Origin: Gnetum montanum
Taxonomy: Eukaryota > Streptophyta > Gnetopsida > Gnetales > Gnetaceae
Length of the DNA: 64,000 bases
Reading direction: 5' to 3'
NCBI GenBank assembly: GCA_015680685.1
Contig: MNCI01001480.1
Coordinates: 287,253 to 351,252, forward strand
This document shows, one piece after another, positions 13,210-24,129 of the stretch. The position numbers were made by a program, and so were the translations under genes. The notes below the pieces were generated by a model, which saw only the letters and a program-made list of their open reading frames with translations, did not search any database and was not told where the DNA came from. Positions within the stretch are counted from its first letter, which is position 1. Every line of letters begins with the position of its first letter.

Positions 13210-15817
13210 CCTCCTAGGAAAGTGACCTATCTTAATCCAATTTGTTACTACATGAGTTAACATGATAGTATGAACACTGACCCTTTGGTTTAAAGATGGC
13301 TCAAGGATAATTGGAAGTAGGTGATGTAGGGTTAGCAGCTATAGGTGTTTTTGAGAATTTTTGTGGACTATCTGGTCTGAAGAAAGTCCTCTTCCTAGGC
13401 TTGTACCCAAGACCACTTAGATGGTCATCTGGCTATAAGTTCATTGTCCTCATTGCATTTTGTTGTTGTGGCTACAGTGGAATCTCCCCTTGTATAGGCA
13501 GTGTAGGTGATAAGAAAGTGGTATTAGAAGATGTAGGGTGAGTTAGTGGATACATAGGAGGATAAGTTGAGAAAGACTTAGTTTGCTAACTGGGAATTCT
13601 ATGATATTTCAAAGGGTAGTAGTGATGAGAGAAATGAGTGTGGCTTGTAGAGCCATGAGGGGATACAAATTTCTAGACACAATATCCATAGGAGTCTTGC
13701 TATTAATAAGAATATTGCTACTGTGAGGGTGACATTCCTCATGACTGTGGGTTTTGCAATTGCTGATACTACTCTTGAGGTTAAGGTGGCACTCTACTTG
13801 GGTAATACTATGTTGGATGGAACTACTACTTGTAATTTCCTTATGAATAAAAAAATCTCTTGGGTGGTTGCTTTCTTGCCAATTTTGGATTCAATGTATA
13901 CACACCAAATTCTTGCAGATGTGATACTATTAAACAACATCCCTTGGGATGTTCATACTAATAAATATCATATTCTTCAACATTTGTTTTTGAACTACAA
14001 TTTCATTAATTATTGTAGCCTTTCCTTTCTACTAATAGTAATCCATGCATGTATCTTTCCTTCTCCTTCTATCTTTATCTCTACTTTTCTACTTTGTCTT
14101 CTCCTTCATAATTTTGAGAGCAATTTGGAATTTCTCATCTAAGAAGTCTTAAATTTTATCCATCTTAGCCAATATTTTAGTAACATATTTTTGAATCAGA
14201 AAGGTTTTTCTTTACATCATTTTATTTAGATGTGCTTCCTCCTCTGAATCATAGAAATGTACCTCCCTTTTGGGAATGGAGGGATTCCTATTATATTCCT
14301 CTATGCTTTCTTTGTTTCTCAACTCTCCTTCTTTCTTTACCACCTAATTAGTCAGCATTTAAATTTTATGGTCTCTCATTATGAAGTCTTCCTTGGGCAT
14401 AGATCCCAAGAGTTTATCTAGTTTTATGTCAGTGCCCATCTATAATGTGTTGAAGCTACTCCCTTTGAGAAAATCCATGGTGTGGACATCGGTGTAAGGA
14501 GTAGTACTTGCCCAAGGCAACATTCAAAGATTTATAATTATCTTACTTCCATCCTTGGATTTGTTTCCTTAGATTTAACACTCTAGAGTACATTTAATAC
14601 TTATCATTAAATAGCTCTAGCATTGTACTTCATCTATGAATGGAAATTGACTCTAATGATCAGTACCAACTTTCAACTTCTTTGATGAGTATCATTGATA
14701 ATAATTTGAGCCATTTCCATTCATTCTCAATGTTTTGTAAGACACACACATCATGAAAGGCCTATAGATGATGCTGAGGATCAACATTATATTCTCCTTT
14801 AAATTCAGAAATATTGTTCATATCAAGCTTTTTAATTCTACTATCCCTTTGATGCTTAGTAGGAATTTGAATTACTTCTAAAATACTAAGAATTTTCCTC
14901 ATAGCCAACAATGGTTCATCATAGCCATTGTATTCATTGTGGTCCATATCATGTGTATGTCTTCTATGATGAGACCTATTGTACCTCCATTCTTGATGAT
15001 GCTCTCGTTCCTCGCATAGTTGCCTATGTTGTCGATTCGTTTCATCATAATGGAGCTTCTGATCATCTCCATCTTGATTCTAATCACTCCTCCTTCTATC
15101 TTGACCATACCTCCTCCTATTAGAGTTTGACAATGAGGAGGATGGTGAAGGTGGAGGACTAGGATAATGGTATCTACTAGTCCTTCTCCTATGATCCTTG
15201 GCTTATTTTTTCTCCTTTTTCTTAGATGAACAACTAGGATATCCTTACATTCATCTTCTTTGGGCTATGGACTCTATCCTCCCCTCATCTTGATTGTTCT
15301 CCAAGGTTGATTGCAACCGTTGGTGAAGTGTGACATCCTCCATGAAAGGACAAGAATATGTATACTAAGATAGCCTTGAGAAGAAATCATGGTTCTCTTT
15401 CTATAATTTTAGAAAAAATAGTGTCGATATCCTCTTGTCCTTAAAGGCTTTATGCCATGCTTCCATGTGTTGATCTTTTCTGAGATGGGCTTTTGAGGGT
15501 TGATAACCTGTGAAGGTATGATCTGTTACCTCATACTTTGCATCTCATGATTCAATTTTTAGCTTTACAATATTGGCCATTACCATGGTAGAAATAGATC
15601 GATCAAGAGGTAATATAATCTTACCCTCCATATTCCTCTAGTATAACTTTTTATCTTGATGAAGAATAAAGGTGAAATCCAAATAGTAGGTATCTAGATG
15701 TGCATAGACTACTTTCAGCTACTGAGGTTTCTCATCGGTAGTCCATTTAGTCTTATTATGTTATTGATTGAAGTCATCGACATGGGATGGTAATTCATTC
15801 CTACAAGAAGAAGCCAT
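13210..15817 (-). pseudogene. E1 gag with linker, decayed
   Basis: The minus-strand start is the ATG complement at 15815-15817 (MASSCRNE), 142 bases after the primer-binding site. The capsid-like part (Retrotrans_gag type) includes RIKKLDMNNISEFKGEYN and HHLQAFHD around 14950-14750. The nucleocapsid motif lies at 13972-13934 and reads YDIY-stop-YEHPKGCC, so both the first and second cysteine positions are Tyr here. A Pro/Gln-rich linker leads to the protease. There are many stops. Confidence 0.72.
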
Positions 15818-15958
15818 TTTAGTGATGTGTATAAAGTATACCTTGATATAATTTTATTATTATTATTTTCTATGAAATATGACTCATTATATTTTCCTTA
15901 TAACAATTTTATATTAATTCACTATTTAACAATACCTAGCGTACTTAGCTAAACTAAG

Positions 15959-15976
15959 TCCCTAATAGTGATACCA
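15959..15976 (-). other. E1 primer-binding site, tRNA-Asp type
   Basis: On the minus strand the sequence after the LTR is TGGTATCACTATTAGGGA. Against TGGCGCCGTTGCCGGGGA, the complement of the plant tRNA-Asp 3' end, every difference is a transition. This fits ageing by cytosine deamination. Confidence 0.72.
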
Positions 15977-15977
15977 A

Positions 15978-16800
15978 TGATGAGAAGCAGGTAGATCGTA
16001 TGCCCAATCATATGAATTATTTACCTAAGTGGCCAATATTCCTACATAGTGAATTATGTAGTTGTAAGTTGTTGTCTTCCTAATCTATACTTGTATTAAT
16101 TTGTGCATAAGATTAAGTGTGGTTGAGGCATATGATATTTATTTTTTATATTTTTACTATTTTTCTCCTACTTGCTAAATGAGTATATGAATTAACATTT
16201 AATACTTAAATTAACTAATAGATTAATTACTTCGTTAACTAACTATCCTAATGTAGAGTATCTATTCCCACTTGCCATATACATCCTAAACCTATATTAA
16301 CGCTATTGGGTTACTGAGTGTATATGATTGGGTGCACCAATTATCTACCATTGGGATTACCAAGCATTAATATATCATGATCAAAGTGGACATACCTACA
16401 TTTCTTATGAACAATAACATTAGTTACCAAAGAACAAGAATGTAAATTACATGTAAAATAAATTATTAAAAAGTTGAATTATGCTAGTCTAAGTGCTATA
16501 ATGGATAGAGAGAATCTCAATTTTATTGTCGTATATGCAAATGTGTCCAAGTATATGTGCACTTAGATAAAATATTGTACAATCTCTTAAATTCACACTG
16601 TGGGTACTCAAAAGAAAAATATTCTAACTTTTGTGGAAAGAAACTACAAGAATTCGGCTAAGGCTACAACCAAAGCATGCCATGAATGTGAAGGGTATGT
16701 GCATTTATATAGGCAACACCTACATCAATGTTGACATACATGCATCAATGTATCATAGGATGCATCGATAGACATGCTTCGATGAGGTTGCATCAATGGG
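15978..16800 (-). repeat. E1 5' LTR, main part
   Basis: Most of the E1 5' LTR, minus orientation, with a TATATAAAT box (complement at 16703-16711). It stops at 16800, where E2 starts. Its last 43 bases are found on the far side of E2 at 30068-30110. Confidence 0.85.
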
Positions 16801-17705
16801 TGATGAGTAGACAGGTTGCAATGATGTACATATGTCAAAGTAGCCCCATTGATGTAACCTTGTTAATGCATGGTCAAATGCATTGACATAGATGTAACGA
16901 CACTAACACAAGTAGGGCCTATATAAATGCACTCATCACCCACATTTATGGCACTTAGAATTCTAAGAATTCATAGTGTAGCGAAGTTTTTATAGTTTCT
17001 ATTTTCTAGAGTTAAAATATTTTTCCTCTGAGGACCCGTAGTAAGAATTAAGAGATTGTACAAGGCTTTATTCAAGTGCCTATGTACTCGATCACATTGG
17101 CATGAACGACAATATAGTTGAGATTTTCTACATTCATTGTAGCACTTAGATTATTTTCCTCTTTATGTTCAACACTTTATTCTTAAATCAATTTATATTT
17201 ATGGCCTTGAATAATTAATATAATTAATCATAAAAAACATAAATATGATCGCTTTGAGCATAATATATTGCACTTGGTAATCCTAGTATTGGATATTTGG
17301 CATGACCAATAATACCCACTTGGTAATCCAATAGCATTAATATGAGTTCGAGATGTGTATGACATGTGGAAATAGTTACTTTTTTTAGGATAATTAGTTA
17401 CTAGATTAGTTAAGTAGTTAGATAATTAATTATTAAATCTCCATTCACTCATCTTGGCACTAGGATAATATATATATATATATATATATACTTATAAAAA
17501 TAGATATAATGTATCTTAACTCACATTTAACCATACGTACTGATAATACAAGTGTAAGTTAGGAAGACAATGATCATACAACTCCATGATTCACTATTTA
17601 GGACTATAGGCAACTTAGGAAACCAAGTCTATAGAATTTGACTAGATTACTAGTGAATGCTTATTATTCATATGGTTGGGAGTAGGGGATACCTGTCACT
17701 CGTCA
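16801..17705 (+). repeat. E2 5' LTR
   Basis: A 905-bp LTR starting TGATGAGTAG and ending CACTCGTCA. It contains CTTGGTAATCC twice and an (AT)n run at about 17466-17490 that is absent from the 3' LTR. It lies head to head with the E1 5' LTR, giving a large imperfect inverted repeat centred at 16800/16801. Confidence 0.88.
16920..16928 (+). promoter_or_regulatory. TATA box of E2 5' LTR
   Basis: TATATAAAT in the U3 part of the LTR, conserved at the matching place in the E2 3' LTR (29297-29305) and, on the other strand, in the E1 5' LTR (16703-16711). Confidence 0.65.
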
Positions 17706-17706
17706 T

Positions 17707-17724
17707 TGATGACATTACTGGGAA
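17707..17724 (+). other. E2 primer-binding site, tRNA-Asp type (decayed)
   Basis: TGATGACATTACTGGGAA directly follows the LTR. Against the plant tRNA-Asp complement TGGCGCCGTTGCCGGGGA, all but one of the mismatches (C6 to A) are C-to-T or G-to-A, the same pattern as in E1. Confidence 0.62.
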
Positions 17725-17875
17725 TCTAGTTTAGCTAAGTGTGCTAATTAGTAATAGACTATGACTTTACGTAAAGACATTGTAAACATAAAACAACGAC
17801 TTATTATTAATTCAATAAGAAAGATACTTGAAAAATTGAAACATTAAAGGCATATTATTTTTATATATAACTAAC

Positions 17876-19800
17876 ATGGCTTCTTCTCATAAAAATGAAT
17901 CTTCACCAAACATAGGAGAATGCAATCAATGATAGGTGAAACTAAAGAACCTCAACAACTTAGAGTTATCTATGCTCATCCAAAGCCTTATAATCTAGAT
18001 TCTACTTTCATCTTTCATTAAGATGAACAAATGCACTGGAGAGACATGGAAGAAAACATTATGTTTTCTTCCAATCAATCCATTCCTACCATGTTAATGA
18101 TCAATTTAATCAAATTTGTCTTCACAACACTCAACACAAAATATGAGGTCGTAGACCACATGTATAGGGACTATCATCCTATAGATGCCCATTATAAGAA
18201 AGATCGGCACATGGAAGTGTGCTATGAGGCCTTTAAGGGCAAAAGGGTCATGACATCATTATTCTTATGACAACATAAAGAGGATGAGGATTTCTTTTTT
18301 GGCCAATCCTAACATATAGATTTTCGTGGTTTCTTTGAGGAGGACATCCTTCACGAACAATTACAATCAACCTTGGAAAACTTTGGTGATGGAAAGACAT
18401 GGTGTCAAGAAAATGGAGCCTTAAAGGATAGAAATCCTAGTCATTTGTCTAATGGTAAGGAGAATGATGAGAAGTAGAAAAAAGAGAAATAGAAGGATTA
18501 GGATAGGGAACGAAGGAGAAGTACTAGCAAGAACTGTTCGCCTAGTTTTACTTCTTTACCCTCATCATTCACATTTTCATCCAACTCTAATAAAAGGAGT
18601 TGGGGCCAAGAAAAAACGAGTAGTTGGGACCAAGATGAAGATGAAAGGTGGAATAAATATGACTGGAAATTTTGTTGAGATGATTAAGAACAAAGGTAGA
18701 GACAACCATAAGAGGGAGAAGAGCACCATTAGGAGCAAAGGCATAACAAGACTCATTATAGGTGTCATAGCCATGAAAGGGACCACCATGAATGAAATGG
18801 CTATCATGAGGCTCTGCTGGCTACTAGAAATATGATTAATATTTTAGAGATAGTGAGAATTCCCACAAGACATCAAAGATATAGACAGATTAAGATGCTA
18901 GGTATGAATAATATTCCCATGTTCAAAGGGGGATATCATGCAAATCCACAAAATCATCTACAAGCATTTCATGATGAATGTGCCTTGCAGAACATAGAAA
19001 ATGAATGGCATAAGCTTAAATTATTCACAAGGACACTCACCAAAGAAGAAAAATGCTAGTAATGGTTCTTGGAACTAGAATCTATTTGCCGATGGAGTAC
19101 CATATTAGAGCTATTTAATGACAAATACCAAATGTATTCCAGAGATTCTAACATACATAGGTAGATTCAATGATGAAAATAGTGAAATCATGAGTCCTTG
19201 AATGTGGATTTTGGTAGATACTACTCTCTTCTATACTAATTCTTAGGCCATGAATACTCTCAAAGGGAACAACTTCACCACATCATAGATGGACTTCAAA
19301 ATAAGACAAGGGAAATCCTTGGGGTCTATACCCAAGGAAGACTCTCTAAAATGTAGGTCCATCATATTCAAAGGTTGATAAAGTAGGTGGCAAAAGAAGA
19401 AGGAAAGATAAAGAAACATGAATGTATAGAAAAGTATAACAAAAACCCCTCCATTCACAAAAGGAAGGTGCATTTCTATGATTCGAAAAAGGAAGCATCT
19501 CTTGAGGAAGTGGTGCAAAGGAGGACTTTGTCAGTACAAAAATATTTCACTGAAATATCAACTAAGATTGATAAAATATGGGACTTCTTGAATGAGAAAT
19601 TTTAAATAATATCTCTTAAAATTATAGAAGAAAAAATGAAGCAAGGGAGTAGTGGTCAAGATAGAAGAAGAAAGAAGGATGTAGAAAAAGGTTACTATCA
19701 GCAAAAGGGTAAGGATGTAATGGTTAAAGAAGTTGTAGATTCTAAAAGAGATGATGATAGATGCCGTATCTATTAATATGAACATCCTAAGGGATGTTTT
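17876..19800 (+). pseudogene. E2 gag, decayed
   Basis: Starts MASSHKNES at 17876, the homologue of the E1 gag start. The capsid-like domain shows NNIPMFKGGYHANPQNHLQ and FHDECALQNIENEWHKLKLF at about 18905-19025, matching gag of E1, E3 and E4. The nucleocapsid motif at 19762-19797 is CRIY-stop-YEHPKGC: a zinc-knuckle spacing with Tyr at the second Cys. The reading is interrupted by stops, several at positions where a sister copy has Gln. Confidence 0.75.
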
Positions 19801-20580
19801 CCAATGCTATCACATCTACAAGAGTCTAGGGTATATGCATCAAATCTCAAATTTGCAAAATGGGAAACACCTAGGCAATTGCCTTCCCTACAAGGCAACT
19901 ATAGGTAGTAGTTCCAACAACCAATGTATTATCTAAGTGGAGTACCTCCTCAACCTCAGAAGCAATACTAGCAATGGAAATGCCCACAATCATGGGGGAT
20001 TCCACCATCATGATACTAGTATACTTATGGGTAGCCAAATCCTTATGTATATTATGTTCAACAACTTGTATTCCCTCATGACTCATCTAGCCGCACCTCC
20101 TTCTCTCACCACTACTACCCTTTGGAATATTATAGAGAAACTTCTCCAAGGGGGAGTCTCCTTTTCATTTTCCTCCTCCATTTCTCTTTAGTAGTCCTTA
20201 CACCATCAACAATCATAGCCTTGCAACTTGCTCCACCTTTTGCAGGGAAAAATTCTACCATAGCCACAACAATGAGACATTGTGAGGGCAGTAAACTTAC
20301 AACTAGATATTCATCCAAGTGGTTCTAAATAGAAACCTTGTAAGAGACCATTTTTTAAAATGAAAAATCCCACAAAACCCTCATAGAAACCTATGGCTAT
20401 TAACCCTTTCTCATCTACCTCTAAAAGTACTCTTGAGTCACCTTCAAACAAAAAGCCCTCCAATGGGTACATTGTCATATTAATTCATGTGGTCACTAAT
20501 TGGATAAAGGCTATCCACCTTTCTAGAAAGTGATCTGATCCTAGAAGTCCTCTTATCTATCTACAAATTGTAGGGAACAA

Positions 20581-20990
20581 TCCATGTAAGGCTCTATTGG
20601 ATTCAGGTTCTAGGGTGAACTTAATCTCCCAAGAAGTGTATGAGATCTGTAACATGCTTGCTCTCCAAAAGAGCAATATTAGACTAGCACTTGAAAATCA
20701 AGCCATCACTATTCCTTTGGGACTAGTGGAGGACATCGTGATCACCATCTATGAGTGGTCCTATCCTACATATTTTCTTGTAATCCATGTGAATAACTAT
20801 AAGGGGGACTTCCCTACCATTATGGAAAGGGCTTGGCTAAGTACCATAGATGCCAAGATGAGGATTAGAAACCTTTCCTTAGAAATATCTAAGGAAAATG
20901 AATTTGTTAAAATGAAGAAAAAAGATTTTTATGCATTGCATACAACAAGACAGGTTCAAATTGCATGTATAAAATATGGACATTAAGGGG
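20581..20990 (+). pseudogene. E2 aspartic protease
   Basis: Retropepsin-type domain with the active-site motif LLDSGSRVNLIS, then VEDIVITIYEWSYP and PTIMERAWLSTIDAK. It cuts the Gag-Pol polyprotein in related elements. It is open for about 129 codons from 20597, the best-preserved part of E2 pol. Homologous strings occur in E1 (minus strand, about 13.2-12.8 kb) and E3 (34.5-34.9 kb). Confidence 0.8.
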
Positions 20991-21569
20991 TACATATATC
21001 CAAGCATGCAACCAATGTGTTAAAACAATAGTCATTCAAAAGTTCTTGTATGCAAAAACCACAAAACAGAAAGGTACTCAATGGTTGACATCAGAACATC
21101 AAGCTAAATCCATAATATGCATGGAATCATTGGAGAACCTCACAAGAACCTACATGGAAAATATGGATGAAATGGATGATAGTCAACTCTTCCACACATA
21201 GAATGAAATGCATTGAAGAGAATTGGAAATCCCAAATCACTTTAAGAAGAAGCCCCTTGAACTAAAAAATTTACCGAAAACTTTAGAATATGATTTCCTT
21301 GACAATGATAAGCCAATAATCATTAATGCCAACCTTGCTAAAGATCAAAAAAAAGAAACTACTGAAAGTAGTGAACAAGTGGTCAACATTTTTTACTTGG
21401 TCATATCATGAACTAACAAGGATAAATCCATGGATATGCTAGCACCACATCTATATAGACTCTTCCATTAAGCCAAAGAGGCAATTGTAGAGAAGATTGA
21501 ACCTAAAAATTAAATAAGTTATCAAAGAAAAAGTAGAACAACTTCTTAAGGTCAAGTTCATATATCTGA

Positions 21570-22735
21570 TTGTGAATAGCAAATGGGTTAGCCCACTCAT
21601 GATTGTACCTAAGAAAGGAGGGAAGTGGTGGGTTTGTATAGATTTCACACTGCTAATCATGGCAACCTTCAAAGATCATTTTCTATTACCATTTGTTTAC
21701 CAAGTATTTGTCACCATTACAAGATATTGTTATCACAACTTTTTGGATGGCTATAATGACTATAACTTGGATGTAGATCGTGTTAGAAGATGAGGCTAAA
21801 ACAACATTCAGAAGTCCCTATGAGATTTTTACATATTGAAAGATGCCCTTTGGCTTGTGTAATACTCCTACTACTTTTCAATACTTGATGCTTAGCATCA
21901 TCCAACAACAAATTGGTAGTGGATTAGAAGTCTTCATGGATAACTTCTCTACCTATGCTACCACATTTGAGCAAGCCTTGAACTATCTTGAGTAAGTGCT
22001 TCAAAAATGTGTAGAGACTAATATTAAGCTCAACTAGTAGAAACGCCACTTGATGATCTAAGAATACATAGTTTTAGAGCACGAAATTTTATTAAAAGGG
22101 TTCAAGGTAGACCTAGAAAAGGTATGAGTCATCCAAGGAATTACTAGACAACCTAAATGGTAAAAGATGTAAGATCATTTCTTGGCCATACTATTTATTA
22201 TCAGCATTTCATTGAGAACTTATCAAGAATTACTAAGCTATTGGTATAGTTAACAGAGAAGGATGCACCCTTTAATTGGACCAAGGAATGTGAGCTAGCA
22301 TTCTATCAGTTACAGCAAAAGCTCATGGAAATTCCCATTCTACATGCTCTAGATTAATCCAAACCCTTCTACATCATGATGGATACATCTAATTATGCAT
22401 TGGGTGCTATGCTTACATAATTGAATGATCAAAGATATTCTTATTACATCCATTATGCAATTAGAAGCATTATGGAGGCATAGTTAAATTACACCACAAT
22501 GGAGAAGGAGTTCATGGTGGTGGTGTATGCCTTAGAGAAGTTCAGGTACTATGTGCTTGAATATCAGATCTTTGTGTACATAGACCATAGTGCCATAAGG
22601 TTCCTAATGAATAAGCCATGGGTGAATCCCCATTTTATACTGTGGCTAGTGGTTCTATAGAAATTTAATCTTACAATGGTGGATAGAAAAGGAACTAAGA
22701 ATGTCATCATTGATCACTTGTCTTAGTTATGATGA
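21570..22735 (+). pseudogene. E2 reverse transcriptase and RNase H, decayed
   Basis: RT begins with KWVSPLMIVPKKGGK and VCIDF at 21580-21650, then ATFKDHF, FLDGYNDYN and MPFGLCN in another frame. The catalytic YxDD equivalent reads FMDNF near 21936, so the second Asp is now Asn. RNase H (about 22365-22735) shows NYALGAML, YTTMEKEFMVVVYALEKFR and YIDHSAIRFL. Stops and frameshifts make it inactive. The order RT then RNase H then integrase is that of Ty3/gypsy. Confidence 0.83.
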
Positions 22736-22949
22736 GAAAGCAAAGAGGATGAGGGACCTTTATCTAATCAATTTCTAGATAAACTCCTCTTTGCAAAAGC
22801 TATTGAAGTTCAAGATCTGAAATGTTCTAATTGACACAATGAATTCTTCTCTTATCTACTCACTTAGGAAACTCCTCAAAAATGAGACAACAAGAAGAAA
22901 CAATAGTTTTGTCATCAAGTCAAGCATTACATGGAGATCTAGGGTAACC

Positions 22950-23990
22950 TTTACAAGGTTTGTACTAATGACTTGGTATGTGCTTGATGCTAGTCAACTA
23001 TGGATTCTCCCAGATGATCATGAAGGTACTAGCTTGAATCATTATGCAAGGAGAAGGATAGCTATGAAAATCATCATGCTAGGATACTTTTGGCCAACAA
23101 TCTTCAGGGATGCCCATCACCTCTCATATTCATGTGAGGGCTACCAAAGATATGGAGAAATGACCATATAAATGAAAGGGTTCCAACAACAGATCCAACC
23201 ACTATAGTCTTTTGACCTTTAGGATATTGACTTCATGAGGTCCATCAATCCCATGTTCAAAAGGAAGGCATAGAGCATAGTATCAATTAACTACTACATC
23301 AAATGAGCCAAACATCCAATCATCATTGATGGTTCATCTTCTAGTTTGTTCAACAAAGTGTGGTAAATAGGTTTGGTATGCCTAGGGCACTTATTTTTTG
23401 ATAATGGAACTCACTTTATAGGTGCTACTTTTCGAAAGCTAATACAACACCTAGGGATGCAACATAAATTAACTTCATATCACTCCCCCAAGCTAATGGT
23501 CAAGTCAGGGTTATTGACAAGGAAATAACCAGGATACTATCATGCACTATTAGTAAATATAGGAAGGATGAGATCACAAAACTTAACAATGCTTTATGGG
23601 CTTATCAATCAACTTGGAAACTTCCTATTAATTATTCTCCCTTAGTTGGTGCATGGAAAACTACCAATACTTTCCATCCAAGTTGAGCTCTCTACACTCT
23701 CAATGACCTATGAGCTTGACCTTGATCTAAGTCTAGCACAAAAGGAACATCTAATAATACTAAATGTGCTAGAGAATAACCAAGAAGGAGCCCCTATCAA
23801 TGAATGAAGAACATAAGGTACATGCCAAACAACATCATGATGCATGAATAAGGAGAGTTAAATTTCAACCTAGTGATTAGGTTCTTTATTAGAACTCCAT
23901 GCATGTACCACAAGGTACACAATTTCAAAAGATATGGAAACAATCTTACATCATTCTTGTAACTTTTTATTTAGATGTCATGATAATTTA
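22950..23990 (+). pseudogene. E2 integrase, decayed
   Basis: The zinc-binding region starts near 23000 with DDHEGTSLNHYARRRI, followed by MLGYFWPTIFRDAHH and a degraded CEGYQR pair. The core has DIDFM (23228) and FFDNGTHFIGATFRKLI (about 23394-23445). Further strings (YHSPK, LSMTYELDLDL) lead to the end of pol. Several frames are involved. Confidence 0.78.
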
Positions 23991-24129
23991 CCAACCTTCA
24001 AGCCTAGACAAATGACTGTTAGTTAACATCCAACAAGTAAAGCCTTTCCTAGAACCTAGGATAACTGATAGCACTAACACCTCAATAGATGGAAAAACAT
24101 GCTCTATATTTTAAATCTCCTCCTTTCAC

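Noticed and set aside
13723-14142. 139-codon plus-strand frame inside E1
   Set aside because: It is antisense to E1 gag/linker; the opposite strand carries the conserved YEHPKGC zinc-knuckle motif, so this frame is a shadow.
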